This document shows, piece after piece, positions 24,454 through 36,700 of a stretch of 64,000 nucleotides of DNA. A model generated the notes under the pieces. It did no database searches. It had not been told where the DNA came from and worked only from the letters and a program-made list of their open reading frames with translations. Position 1 is the stretch's first letter; every line of letters starts with the position of its first letter. The position numbers and the translations under genes were made by a program. Source of the DNA: Lytechinus variegatus (lineage: Eukaryota > Echinodermata > Echinoidea > Temnopleuroida > Toxopneustidae); contig NC_054748.1 of the NCBI RefSeq assembly GCF_018143015.1, positions 3,402,580-3,466,579 on the forward strand, written 5' to 3'.

Positions 24454-24870
24454 TTAAAGGGGATGGTCCGGGCTGAAAATATTTAGGGCTTAACACAGAG
24501 TAAAATTTACAGAGCAAAATGCTAAAATTTTCATCAAAATCGGATAACAAATAGCAAAGTTATTGAATTTTAAAGTTTATCAATATTTTGTGAAAACAAT
24601 TATACATGTGAATGCACATCGTCACGAATATTCATTAGGTGGGCTGATGATGTCACGTCCGCACTTTCCTTCATCTTCAGTTATTACATGAAATTGTACA
24701 TAAAGACATACTTAGAACTGTATCACATGAATAAAGAAAATCTTTAAAATTCAATAACTTTCTTATTCATTATCCATTTGTGATCAAATTTTCAGCATTT
24801 TGCTTTATGAATTTTACTCTGGTTAGTAAGATATAGATATAAAAATCTCCACCCTGGACCATCCCTTTAA
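24454..24870. mobile_element. TTAA-type palindromic MITE, family A, well preserved
   Basis: TTAAAGGGGATGGTCCGGGC at the left pairs with CCTGGACCATCCCTTTAA at the right. ATCAAAATCGGATAACAAAT pairs with ATTATCCATTTGTGATCAAA, and GATGATGTCACG lies centrally. It follows the mariner-like element almost directly. Confidence 0.88.
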
Positions 24871-25044
24871 CAAGAAAAACAATACTGTACAGCCAGGAAA
24901 GATATAAAATATTCCCTGTGAACAGACACAATAAAAATGACAAAGAAAATAAATAATGAAAGAACATCCCTTCTGCACATGTAAAGGGTAACTAAAAGTC
25001 ATGGCTTAGTGCAATGTATTCACTAGTGTACAGCCACTGAGCGT

Positions 25045-25616
25045 GGCCGTTATTCTGAGGTCTAACTCTGGGCTGAAATTATGGGAAGCCAAAAATATCA
25101 AAAAGATTTTTGCATTTAGTTGTATGTTTCTTATGTTTACTGTGCTCTTTCCTGATTCATCGATGGTGAAGACAATCATCTATCTATACTTCCTAGACAA
25201 TTAAGAATGATTTGAGAGCAAAATGAGCTGAAATATGATACCTCTTCTGTTAGTGCTTTATGTAACAATTGGCTATCCATACTTAACCCTAAAAAGACTG
25301 GGGGGGGAGGGTGATTCAGCCCCCCTCGACATTTTTCATGATAAATTCGCTGCGTAAACTTTTTTGACCGCGTCGCTGACTTTACTTTCAAGTCTCGCGC
25401 AACTTTTGAGACCAAATTTGTGATGCCCGGGTACGCGGTTCCAAAATTACGCAACATTTTGTAAGTGATCGCGCGATCGATGGCCGAGATCATGTGGGGG
25501 AGCTGAATCAGCCCCCCCCCCCGTCTTCTTAGGCGTCAAAATAGCCCAGTCTATTTAGGGTTAAACCACAACTTTTAAACCCGAGTTTAAGTTAAACCAG
25601 ACTTCAGAATACGGGC
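25045..25616. mobile_element. Palindromic element (GGCC..ATTCTGAAGTC ends) with nested insertion
   Basis: The left end GGCCGTTATTCTGAGGTCTA and the right end CAGACTTCAGAATACGGGCC match the intact relative at 35381-35692. Nested at 25283-25564 is a TTAACCCTAAAAAGACTGGG..CAGTCTATTTAGGGTTAA element of the GGGTACGCGG family. Confidence 0.72.
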
Positions 25617-26384
25617 CAGTATAAATTCAAAGAAATATTTTACATTCTAGTCGTCTGATTGGTTGAAAGCCATTCAATATCTGATCCATTGTGTGCTACA
25701 TGAAAATTTAATTTTCCAATGCACGGCGAGTCGGCAACCATGCATTTAAAAAAACATTTAATTGCCTGATTAAGCCCTCTCCCCCAGTATGTACCACTAA
25801 GCAATGTGTGTGTGTACATTTTGTATGTGTTTGCATGCATCAGAGTAAGCGCATCAGCAAGACTGATTCGACTGTGTGCACTTAGATTCATGAATCAAAG
25901 CACAGCGCAAGAGAATAGCAACTGCTTTCATACATGAAAATTGGGATAATAATCACGTAATCAGAGAAAAAGAGTTGCCAGACAAGGCCAATATATATAT
26001 TTCAATTCCATCTTCTTCACGTATTGTCTTCTATTTAATCAAATAATGCGATCTAGGAAAGTTGATGTATAAACCAGATGCATGCCTTCATTCATCCATT
26101 ATGCGACCTATCCATTCCCGTTGAGGCTGTGTTCAACCCATTGCATTCAGCCTAATGGTTTCATGCAATGAATTGAACAGCGCCTTAACTCCAGTGAAGA
26201 TGGATCGCAGAATAAACTCGTGTTCATTCACCATTTGTGTACAGAATCCAATGAAATGATCACCAAGGTGTCTGCTTGCATAAATAATGAAACATATTTC
26301 CCAAAGGTTTCTGGAAGAAAATCTGTCATTGTTGAGAATATGAAACATCGGATTCAAGCGAAATATCAGGTATTTTTCCTAGCA

Positions 26385-26986
26385 TTAAAGGAGAATGAAA
26401 CCTGTGGAACAAGATGGCTTGTGTGAAAACAGAAAATCAAAGAAACAGATCAATGAAAGTTTGAGAAAAATCGGACAAATAATGAGAAAGTTATGAGCAT
26501 GTGGATATTGCGATCACTTATGCTATGGAGATCCTCACATTAGCAATGCGACAAAGATGGGTGATGTCACTTGTGAACAACTCTCCCCATTACTTTAGTA
26601 TATATTTCATTTAAACTGTCTCTTTTTATCACATCTATCAGTAGATCATGTGTTCTTTCTATAGGAGGGCATGTAATACAGATTTTCAAAGAATACACCA
26701 TGGATAAAAAGTTTGTATCACTATAAGAAAAAAAAGAGACATTTTGGTGGTATTTTATAGTCCATCAAAGGGAAAGTTGTTCACATGTGACATCACACAT
26801 ACTTGAAGAATTCCATTGCCAATGGGAGGATCTCCATGGCATTTATAGCGATTGCAATATTCAAATGCTCCTAACTTTCCCATTATATGTCCGATTTTTC
26901 TCAAACTTTCTTTGTTCTTTTTATTTGATTTTTTCTGTTTTGACACAAGCCTACTTGTTCCAAAGTTTTCATTCCCCTTCCATAAT
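26385..26986. mobile_element. Long-armed palindromic MITE, family B, 0.6 kb
   Basis: GTTTGAGAAAAATCGGACAA pairs with TGTCCGATTTTTCTCAAACT, GGAACAAGATGGCTTGTGTG with a CACAAGCCTACTTGTTCC block, and TTGTGAACAACTCTCCCC with GGGAAAGTTGTTCACA. The arms exceed 200 bp with moderate divergence. Confidence 0.82.
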
Positions 26987-27185
26987 ACACTGTCCCACAC
27001 ATGCTCATCTGCGTTGCCAATCTACAGTGTGATCTCATTTCAGCTTACACATAGACTTCATGCTTTCAAAAAGTTCATTAGATGTAATTATACCAGATTA
27101 AGATCCACGATATAGTGACAATCTTGGTATTACAAACTTTCTCATTAAATCAGTGTGTACTGCAAATAAGTTAAGTCTAAGACCA

Positions 27186-27341
27186 GGGGGGCATTTCATC
27201 AATATTTTCGTCTGACAAGTTGTCAGATCTGACAACTTTCCTGGATTCTGATTGGTTGAGAAACACTGTTACTATAGTAACTGTCGGATAGCATAGGACT
27301 TGTCGGATAAAACGTCAGGTCCTTTCATGAAACGCTCCCCT
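27186..27341. mobile_element. GAGCGTTTCATGAAAGGACT hairpin MITE, copy 3
   Basis: It has the same architecture as 16990-17146 and 17395-17553, ending CCTTTCATGAAACGCTCCCC. It lies about 190 bp past the CARS1 stop. Confidence 0.82.
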
Positions 27342-27526
27342 GATTAACCAAAATGCGGTTGTCCCCTTCCAAGTCGAATTTTGCCTAAAGTCGAACAAGT
27401 TTATCTGGTCCAGTGAGATTCGACATGGGCAGAGTTATGTGCATTTGCATTTATCTGTCATTCCTCCATTCTGTATATATGACTCCCCAATGTAATTTGT
27501 CCCAGAGCCAAACCCTGGTGACTTCA

Positions 27527-29034
27527 TCAATTTTCGTTGAACTGGTTGTAGAGCTTCTCTTGAGCTTGGTAAAGCTTCGTGAGTTTCTTGACCTGCTTGC
27601 CACTTAGTGGTTTGCCCTCTGCGTCGTGAGTCGGAATGCCCTGCAGAACAGAAAAACAGTGAACATTGGATGCAAATGCCAGGGACTGTATCCATTTGAA
27701 CTTGAAAGCACATGGTCTAATTCTAATTCTAAGATCGTCTGACACCATCATGGTTAAACCCACTTGGTCTACTATCAGATGGTCTAATTCTCAGATTGAA
27801 ACACCATCATGGTTAAACCCACTTGGTCTACAAGATGATTGTCTTAATTCTCAAATCATCGAACACCATCATGGCTAAGGTCTAATTCTAAGATCGTTTA
27901 ATTCTACATGTAACACCAAACACACCTGGTCTACTAGAAGATGGTCTCATTCACACCATCATGGCTAAACTCACTTGGTCTACTACAAGATGGTATAATT
28001 CTCAGATTGTCTCAACACAATCAAGTCTAAACCCACTTGGTCTACTAGCAGATGGTCAAATTCTCAGATCATCTAACACCATTATGGCTAAACCCACTTG
28101 GTCTACTAGCAGATGGTATAATTCTCAGATCCTCTAAGAGCATCAAGGCTATAAAACCGACTTTGATTACTATGAGTTTAGCATAATTACTGTTTGGTCC
28201 AACCATCACTCAGTTGTGTTGCTTACCTGTTCATTAAATTGTGAATATTTATCAGTCTCTTTTCTAAACATCTCTTGAGGTGGTATCCTCGCTTGCGCTT
28301 CTTTGGCTGCTAGTTTTTCTTGCTCTCTCTTCTTGGCTTCCTCCTTCTTCCTCCTCTTCTCCTCGGCTTGCTACGTAAAACAGAAACCAACAATGTTATA
28401 CCACAAAGTCATATTCAATACGGCTGTTTCTCTGGGTTAGAAATGTTCATGCACGGACTGCATGCAACTACAGTCAACTGGAAAACCCCAAATTTTCATA
28501 AGAAATGTTGTATGCATGGGTGTGGGTGGTGAGACAAAAAAAAACTGACGAGTTTTTGGAAAAAGGATGAAATTTGAAAGTTTCCATACTTTTATACATA
28601 GGAAAGCTGAAATAAAGCTGAAAATCAAAACCAAAAGAGCTACGATCACACCCCCGATTTCGAGCAGTTCTAGATTTGAACATGGATATAGAGGACTGCT
28701 ACAATATGTCGTATCAAGGCACTATACATGTATACTGGGTATAATCATCATTGCTTATGCCAATACCTTACACGATCTCATCAGTCATGAGCTTCATAAA
28801 CATTGCGATTATTGCCTGTTACTGTGGCCATCATAGCTCATCGTTATAATCATAATCATGAACATCATCATCGTCATTCATCACGATCATCACAACCACC
28901 TTCATCATAATTATCATCACTATTCCTCCTCATAATCATAATCATCACCATCATCATCATCATCATCATCATCTCATCATCACCTCATCATCATCACCAC
29001 CACCATCATCATTATCATCACAACCACCATCATA

Positions 29035-29065
<31 letters not shown>

Positions 29066-30698
29066 TCATCACCATCATCACCATCATCATCACCACCACC
29101 ACCGCCACATCATCATCAACCTTATCATCATCATCATTATCACCCTCATCATCATCATCTTTACCACAACTAAAAACCCACCTGTCTGGCTAATTCTTTC
29201 TCTTTCATCAAGACATCCCTGCCGACCAGCTTCACTACCGAGTTCTCTCCTTCCCTATCCTCCAGCCTGACCCCAAGGTCTGGTAGAACATCGTCTCTCA
29301 AGGCATCACACACCTGCAAGATCTCGGTGGCTGGGGAAACAAAGGATGTATTGATTGATTGGCTGGTTGGTGGGGATGTTTTTTTACCTGATTGCTAAGA
29401 AAGTATGAATGCTTGTAAGCAAGCAACCAGAGGACCAACGGCTTAACCCTAAATCTCCCGGGGTATTTTGATTCTTGTCATTCCAGGGGGGGGATCTCGG
29501 CCGCCGATCGCGCGAGCGACGCAAAAATTTGCACGCTGGTAGTGTGCGATGTAATCTACAAGGCTGTATGGTAAAATTTTCCAAAATAATGAGATTTTAT
29601 TTTATATGAATTAATTATGCTAATTTATGCATAAATCATACTTTTTGCTCTAATTCACTAAATAAAGCTCCTAGAATGCTAATTTTTGGTAAAAATTTTC
29701 TTTGTAGCATTCTTAACAATCGTAATTAAAAAAAAAATTTGGTTTGGAAATAAATTTCTTATGTATTTTATTGTTTTATGAATTTCTTATGTATTTCTTT
29801 GTTTTTTTACTTTTTGTTTTTTATTGTTTTTTCAATGGAAATTGTTCCAGACATAATTCTGATCATAAACAAGGCAAAATTAATTAAGTTTAATCAGTAA
29901 AAGTAGAAATAATGATACATTTATGAATTTTGGCTAAATACGCAATTTGCATTGGATTTGTACATGAAATCACATTTATGAGCAATTTTTGGTCTGACAT
30001 GCACTTGCATAATGTTGTGTAATGTCGTAACCGCGTACCCGGGCGTCACAACTTTGGTCCCAAAATTTGCGCGAGACTTGAATGTAAAAAGTCAGTGAGC
30101 TGTGAGGTGAAAAAATTTCCCGCAGCAGATATATCGCGAAAATTGTTGAGGGGGGGGCCATTATGGCCCCCCCCGGGAGAATTAGGGTTCATTACGAAAA
30201 TTTCCCGTTTGATTCTCGACCTCACTTCGGACTGCAAACTGCGGTCGCATACCCCGTTTTGCGTTTGCAAATCTCAAACAACTTTTCCAACCCCCCGATA
30301 AACCCATCTTGGCCAGGTAATCCCTTTGTCTCGATTTCACCACCACGGGCCAGCTAAACGAGCGTTGAGCCAAGGACGAAATGATAAACAACAGCTGTGC
30401 TATTACGTAAGACTTGTCTGCCTGTAGAAGGATCTTCGAAATGAAATTATTGTATTCGATATTAATCATGTTTTCAAAGGCATATTACATTCAGACATCC
30501 AATACTAGTCCATTTTCAATTTCGAACGAAGAAAATCGACCTCGAAATAAGGAAAGTATGCGGAATAAAAATTACGGTATATGCTTAGCATGCATCCCAT
30601 CTAGTTTCTGTCCGTACAGCAAGAAAATATGGGATGCATGCCGTTCACTCGCGCAACGATACAGTCTTAACAAAAGAAAGGAAGGAAGGAAGAGAGAG

Positions 30699-30729
<31 letters not shown>

Positions 30730-33700
30730 AAAAGAAAGAAAGGAAGAAAAAAGTTTCTATCAACGCGTGTATACATGGAACTCCATGCACTCAACAGAAT
30801 GCAATCCATCGTGTGTGGCCCCCTGCTGTGACCGTTGATGCTGGGGTGTATTATCTTCGGACCGAGGTCAAGAAACAGGTGTTTCTATACTTAAATTTCA
30901 TGCTTGTTTTGAGAAGAGATTTGATGATAAGGGGAAACTTGGGGTATACTGCTCTTAAACGCAAAATTTTCGTCATGTAAGGTCCTCTCCGAAGGACCTG
31001 GTAATGAGGATTAATGCCTTACCCAAGGGCACTAGCGCACCAAGTAAGAATCGAACCTGGATCCCTGAATACGAATCCCCGCTCTAACGACCGAGCTACA
31101 CAATTCCATAACAAAGAGCAAACTTGCAGATTAACCCTGTCAAGTTTATGCTTTGCATATTTCTCTAAAGGGTAAGAGTAACAGGTAAATTTCCAAATTT
31201 ACCCTTACAGGCTTATGCTCAATTACACCAAAGACATTACGAAAGGAAGGCTGCCGAACACTTTGATGATCTATTGAAACACTAAATTTTGTCCATGGGG
31301 AAGGGTACCAATCCGCATTGGGTAGGCAAACCTTCGCACTTCAGCATGCGGCTGTGTGTAAGACACATGGGGAAAATGGCCAAGGGAGTTAGAGAGGGAG
31401 CTTAACAATCAGTCGTAGCACAGTTTTTTTTATGACCGATTGCATTGGCTACAATGTACAGTGTTGAAAATAAAGCATTAAAAAAAATCACTATTCCTTT
31501 GTGTTACAGGACTATGGTGGCAATTTAGCTAAAGGAGGAGACTTTATACTCACCTTTGAGAGCCCTTGCTTTCTGTCTGATTGTCTGTCTGAATTCAGCC
31601 AACACTTTGAGGTACGGTAACACTGTTTCCTCAACCTGAATTAGAAAATCGGAATGAGTAGTTGATATTGCAACATTACATTAACTACGTAAAGTAATTC
31701 ACCTTTCATAAGTCTGACCTACATCTCTGCTCAACTTCGGTGACAGGAAAGTCTTAATTTATACTTGGTCACATTTGCTCTACAGCGGCTGTACGGCGAG
31801 TCGAAAACAGCCATTTTACTCATTTTTATTCAAAACATCTCTATTTAGCTGGTACAAAAAATGTTAAAACTGTTTTCGCCTCGCCGTACGGCCGCCATAG
31901 AACAAATATGACCAAAGTATTCTTCACACTAACAAGAATAATGATCGATCAAGCCTGCTCAAATATTACATTGTTTTGGAGGGAAAAAAGTAGATACATG
32001 TGATATTTAAAACAACAAAATACAAATGGAAAATCGAGTGTGTGGCACCAAAGGCTCCCCCAATTGCATACCATCGATGGTGTGGATATTATTGTTTTGG
32101 AAATTAGCAAGGAATACAAAAATCGTCCTAACTTTCTAATTTCAACAACAGATTTTTTTTGGCGTGGTCAGTGATAGCACTAGTTTGACCCTCCCCCCAC
32201 CATCTATTCAACTTAAAGTCATGTTGGGTTTGGTTGAAATATCAGACAATGAATACGACTTACATTACTGCTTTCTGAGGCTCCCCCAACTGGAAAACCA
32301 ATGGGATCATCTCCTTCTATTGCACCAAAAATCTGGAAAAAACATAACAAAATTAAAGCCAGTTCAACATATTTGGAAGTATCACAGATTTGCTGCAAAA
32401 CTTGCAATGATCACCATGAAAAAAACAAAATAACTTTTGATATATAACTAAGGATATGTTTTTTACCATTAAATCATTTTGCACATTTTAGTGCTTTGTC
32501 TCCACCTAGTTTGCTTCTTTAGCGGCCTGTAACACAGAGCTTTATAGCAATCATTGTAGCATATATTTCTACGATTGATTGCATTGACTGCAATGTACGA
32601 TCGATCTTGAAAATCAAGAGTACGATCAATAGCTAACCTTTGTGTTACAGGACCCACTTGATGCTATAAATGGTGGTATGACACTGACTGTGATGATGCA
32701 TTCTGTGCAAACCACCAATTGGAGTTGAAAGTATTCCCCCAAAACAATATATTTTTTTAATTATGAAAATATATTCTTATACAATAAGAGAAATACAGTT
32801 TGATATATCAACCTGTAGTCCAGCTTAGTTGTTTTGTTAAAACAACACTCGACACTACACTTACACAAGTGTTGCTTACACCAGATTCACTAACAAATTT
32901 GTGCTAAAATTAGACCCACCCAAAAAGTATTGCTACATCTACTATCACCCAAAAGAAGTACTGAATAAAGTAACACTGATCAAATTCTCAACCTGGCAAA
33001 ATACTTGTCAACTGAATTGGAGTAAATGAATAAACTTACTAAAAATTCATAATTCCAGAAAATTCTGGATTTGAAAAATTTGCTAATAGCTAATCAGCTT
33101 TTGTTAAAGCTTATACAAACATTTTCAAGTGTATGTAACACAAGTATTTCACAAATCATTTCACAGTGACTTTCACTGATAACTGCTCAAAGTAAATGAA
33201 ATCCTTACATCTGATTGGCATGGAGCGAAGTTCTCAGAGAATATCACCAAGGTACACACTTCATGAAACCAGCCTCCATTCCTTATTGACTTACCTTGAA
33301 CATCTTGGTGATGTACTTCGCAACGGATCCGAGCAAGAAAGCGTTGGGGCTCTCCTTCACTGCTCTTCGTTCTTGTACATAGACATTGCACTGAGTGACA
33401 ACAGTACGCATGGCATCCAGCGCCGACTTGGTATCTATCGAATCACAGAGGGCGCTGTGCACTTTCTCTTGGCACTCGAGGTATCTGAATATAAAATCCA
33501 TTCAATTTCATTTTGGCAAACAAATATAAAACTACTCTTCACTACTGTAACAACATCAAAGATCAGAGTTTTGAGTATTGGTAGCTAAAAGATAATTGGC
33601 ATTTTTTCTAAAATTAATTTATGCCATTAAAACTGCTCTTATATTGTCTAAAAGTCTCAAAATTGTGACTTGTCGCAGAGGGTGTGGAGAACTTTCTCTC

Positions 33701-36700
33701 AGAACTCCATATATCTGGGCATTACATCCATTCATTTACCAAAAAACAAAACAAAGGAATCATCACATGTATCCATACAGAAATGATAATCTCCTTCAGA
33801 GGTAAAACTTCAGTTAATAATCAGGCAATTACAAATTTCTAACAATAAATAATCTTCCACCGAGATCATTCAATAAAGACTACAATAGTTTTCTCCATCA
33901 TTATTAAAGCAAAGGGAAAGAACACAGTAGACTAAGAAAACACATAATGTAAACATCATTTTGACATTTTGGCTTCCCATAATTTTAGCACAGAGTTAGC
34001 CAATGGCCAGATCTATAATCTGTAATTCAGATTACATGCCGTTCTCTCTAATTTATTGCTCACTGCCATCAATTCGGTAGACTCACAATACGGTGCGCCA
34101 TCTATTGGTAGCAGCGGACAGAAAAAAATTTGCAATGCATCATAGGAAAAAGTCAACATATGTCGAGAGTTCTAGTACTAAAGTGAATGCGTGCATGCGA
34201 TTACTCAGCGCTGGCTTACGCGGCTCGACCGGATGTGCTGTGTACTAGGGTCCGTGCAGGAGGTAGGAGAGAAATTTGCCTGAATATTTCTTTGCGAAAT
34301 TCAGACTGCTTTTGGTGATTTCTTGGCATATGGATTTCATTTTTGAAGCACTAGCACTCTGTGCTGCCAGCGCCCGATGTCAACCCCAAAGTTTGATTCG
34401 GCCTGTTCGCTGCAACCGATAGATAGTGCACCATATTGTCAATCCACCGAATTGAATAGGGCTTTCACTATAAAGTAAACTTACTGTTGGTTGAGTGCTA
34501 TTTCAGGAGTTGTCCATTTATGGAACGCTTCACAGCCACTCTTGGGTGAGTTGTTAATGATATCCTTCACATTCAAGAAGAATTCCTACAAAAAGAAAGA
34601 AATAAACAAAACTGAAGAAATATATGCATATTCAACAGTGAAACCCTTCTAAAAGGACTGTCTGACAGAGTCAAGAAAAGCGATGAGTAAGTGGTATTAA
34701 TTGACTGGAAACGGTAGTTTGTCTCATTTTTTTGATAAGCTGCTTTCTTTGATTATATATAATGTGATTTGAGCCAAGTATAATTTACATATCAAAAATC
34801 GTGCACAGAAACTTTCAAACGAAAAAAAAGAAAAACATAATTTTACCTATGCTATATAAAAGAGGTCAATTATTGAGTTGAATATGTATCGAATATGGCT
34901 CAACATAAAAAAATGTTAACCATATTTTTTCTGTATTTCTTATCATATTTATTCATGTATTTATTCATTTGATTTGTAACTTTGTGTCTCACTGCAACTG
35001 TCCATATGAATGTCTGCTTGTAAAATTAAGAATGATCCAATATGTGTGGCTTTTGATCAATCAATTTTGAAACTTACTGGACAGTACACTCAACGGTAGT
35101 TGTTGAGTAGTCTAACGTGTCCTTACACAAGGATTACATGAACTTTACAGAAGCCTTTTAAATGGAGAGTGACCCGTGTGTGGGCTCTCATTGACTGTGT
35201 GTTACAATACAGAGTCTTCAGATATCTACTAATACTATAGAGAATAAACTGACGAGTAATTGTATTTGTATAGAGAATCTAAAATGTTTTGAGGGGAAAA
35301 ATAATTGTTTTGCTACTTGGTAACATAATTATTGCGGTATAAATGATTTAAGTGGTTAATAAGCATGTTATAATTCCAGTGGCCTGTATTCTGAAGTCGG
35401 GTTTAACTTAAACTCAGGTTTAAAGTTGGGGATTAAGTATGGAGAGCCAATTGGAGCATAAATCCTTAACTGTAAACATTCAGTTTATTACCTCATATGA
35501 CACCCAAATTATTCATAATTGCCTGGGAATGATAACTGAAGTATTTTCTTCATTATGAAAGCAAAAGGAAACAAAATATTACACATAAGAAATATAAAAA
35601 TTAAACTTAATTTTTGATTTCTTGGCTTTCCATAACTTTAGTACAGAGTTAGACCGTGGTCTAATTTAAACCTGACTTCAGAATACGGGCCAATGGGTCT
35701 ATTAGAGTAAACTAGTATTATGGATCAGGAAACTGACAAGCAGAGCTGCCAACCTGAACAAGAACATTTCAGTATTTTCAAGGCTGAAAAGAAGTATTAT
35801 GGTGAGGAAATCAGTATTGTCACAGGAATACCATAGGACAACACATAAACTGACACTTAAGTAATCAGTATTTTGCATGAAACCATCGGTATTCTTCTCT
35901 ATTTTCAGTACTAAATACGGAAAATCAGTACTACTTGGCAGCTCTGGACAAGGTATGAGTAGTTGAGAACTGGAGATGGCACTATTGGTTCATATCTGCT
36001 TTCATGGATTTAACCAACATGAAGTACAAGATCTTAAGATCTTACATTGACCATCTTCTCATACTGGACTGCGCATTCCATGGTAGCCGTTGAGTAATCT
36101 AACGTGTCCTTCCACGAGTGAAGCAGGAAGACTAGCCTGATTTGCCTCGAGGAGTACGTCTCAAGGGCTTGTTTGATGGTGATGAAGTTCTTGAGTGATT
36201 TAGACATCTTGCATCCTTGGATCGTCAGGTGGCCGGAGTGAAGGAAGTACCTGACCCAGTTGTCGTTGCAATAGTGAGCCTGGAACGGAGAAAGGCAATA
36301 AAGTTAAATCCTTCTCTTTGATCACTTTATTTTTTAAATTGGCAATGCTAAATCAAAGGTGTCATTTTCTCTCTTTGAAGTTTATCTCTGAAAAGGAAAG
36401 TGATATGGTGCATGTTTAGAAGAGTGTGGTGGATTTCATGGTACATCATGTATTCTCTTGTGGGCATATGTCGACGGTTCGACGAGTGTGTCCTTGTCGT
36501 ATTCAGGAGGACACAGTGAAACGTTGAGCTTGAGTAGTCCTTTTCAGGACCAACATATGTCCACAAAAGAATACTTGCTGTAAAGAGAAATCCACTACTC
36601 TCTCCTTCTTTGACATAGAAACCTTCAGAAGTTGTATGTTTAGAAGTAATAAATCTGCCCAAAATTTGCATGAAAAATCTACTGCATTGCCAAATTGAGG

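Noticed and set aside
27712-28150. CRISPR-like repeat array
   Set aside because: Units are diverged, of unequal length and without distinct spacers, in a eukaryotic intron.
30414-30980. 188-aa frame, the second longest in the window
   Set aside because: A GAAA microsatellite supplies the Lys/Glu/Arg stretch; no homology or splice context.
30990-31110. tRNA gene on the minus strand
   Set aside because: Stem pairing is poor and the sequence grades into non-tRNA repeat DNA.
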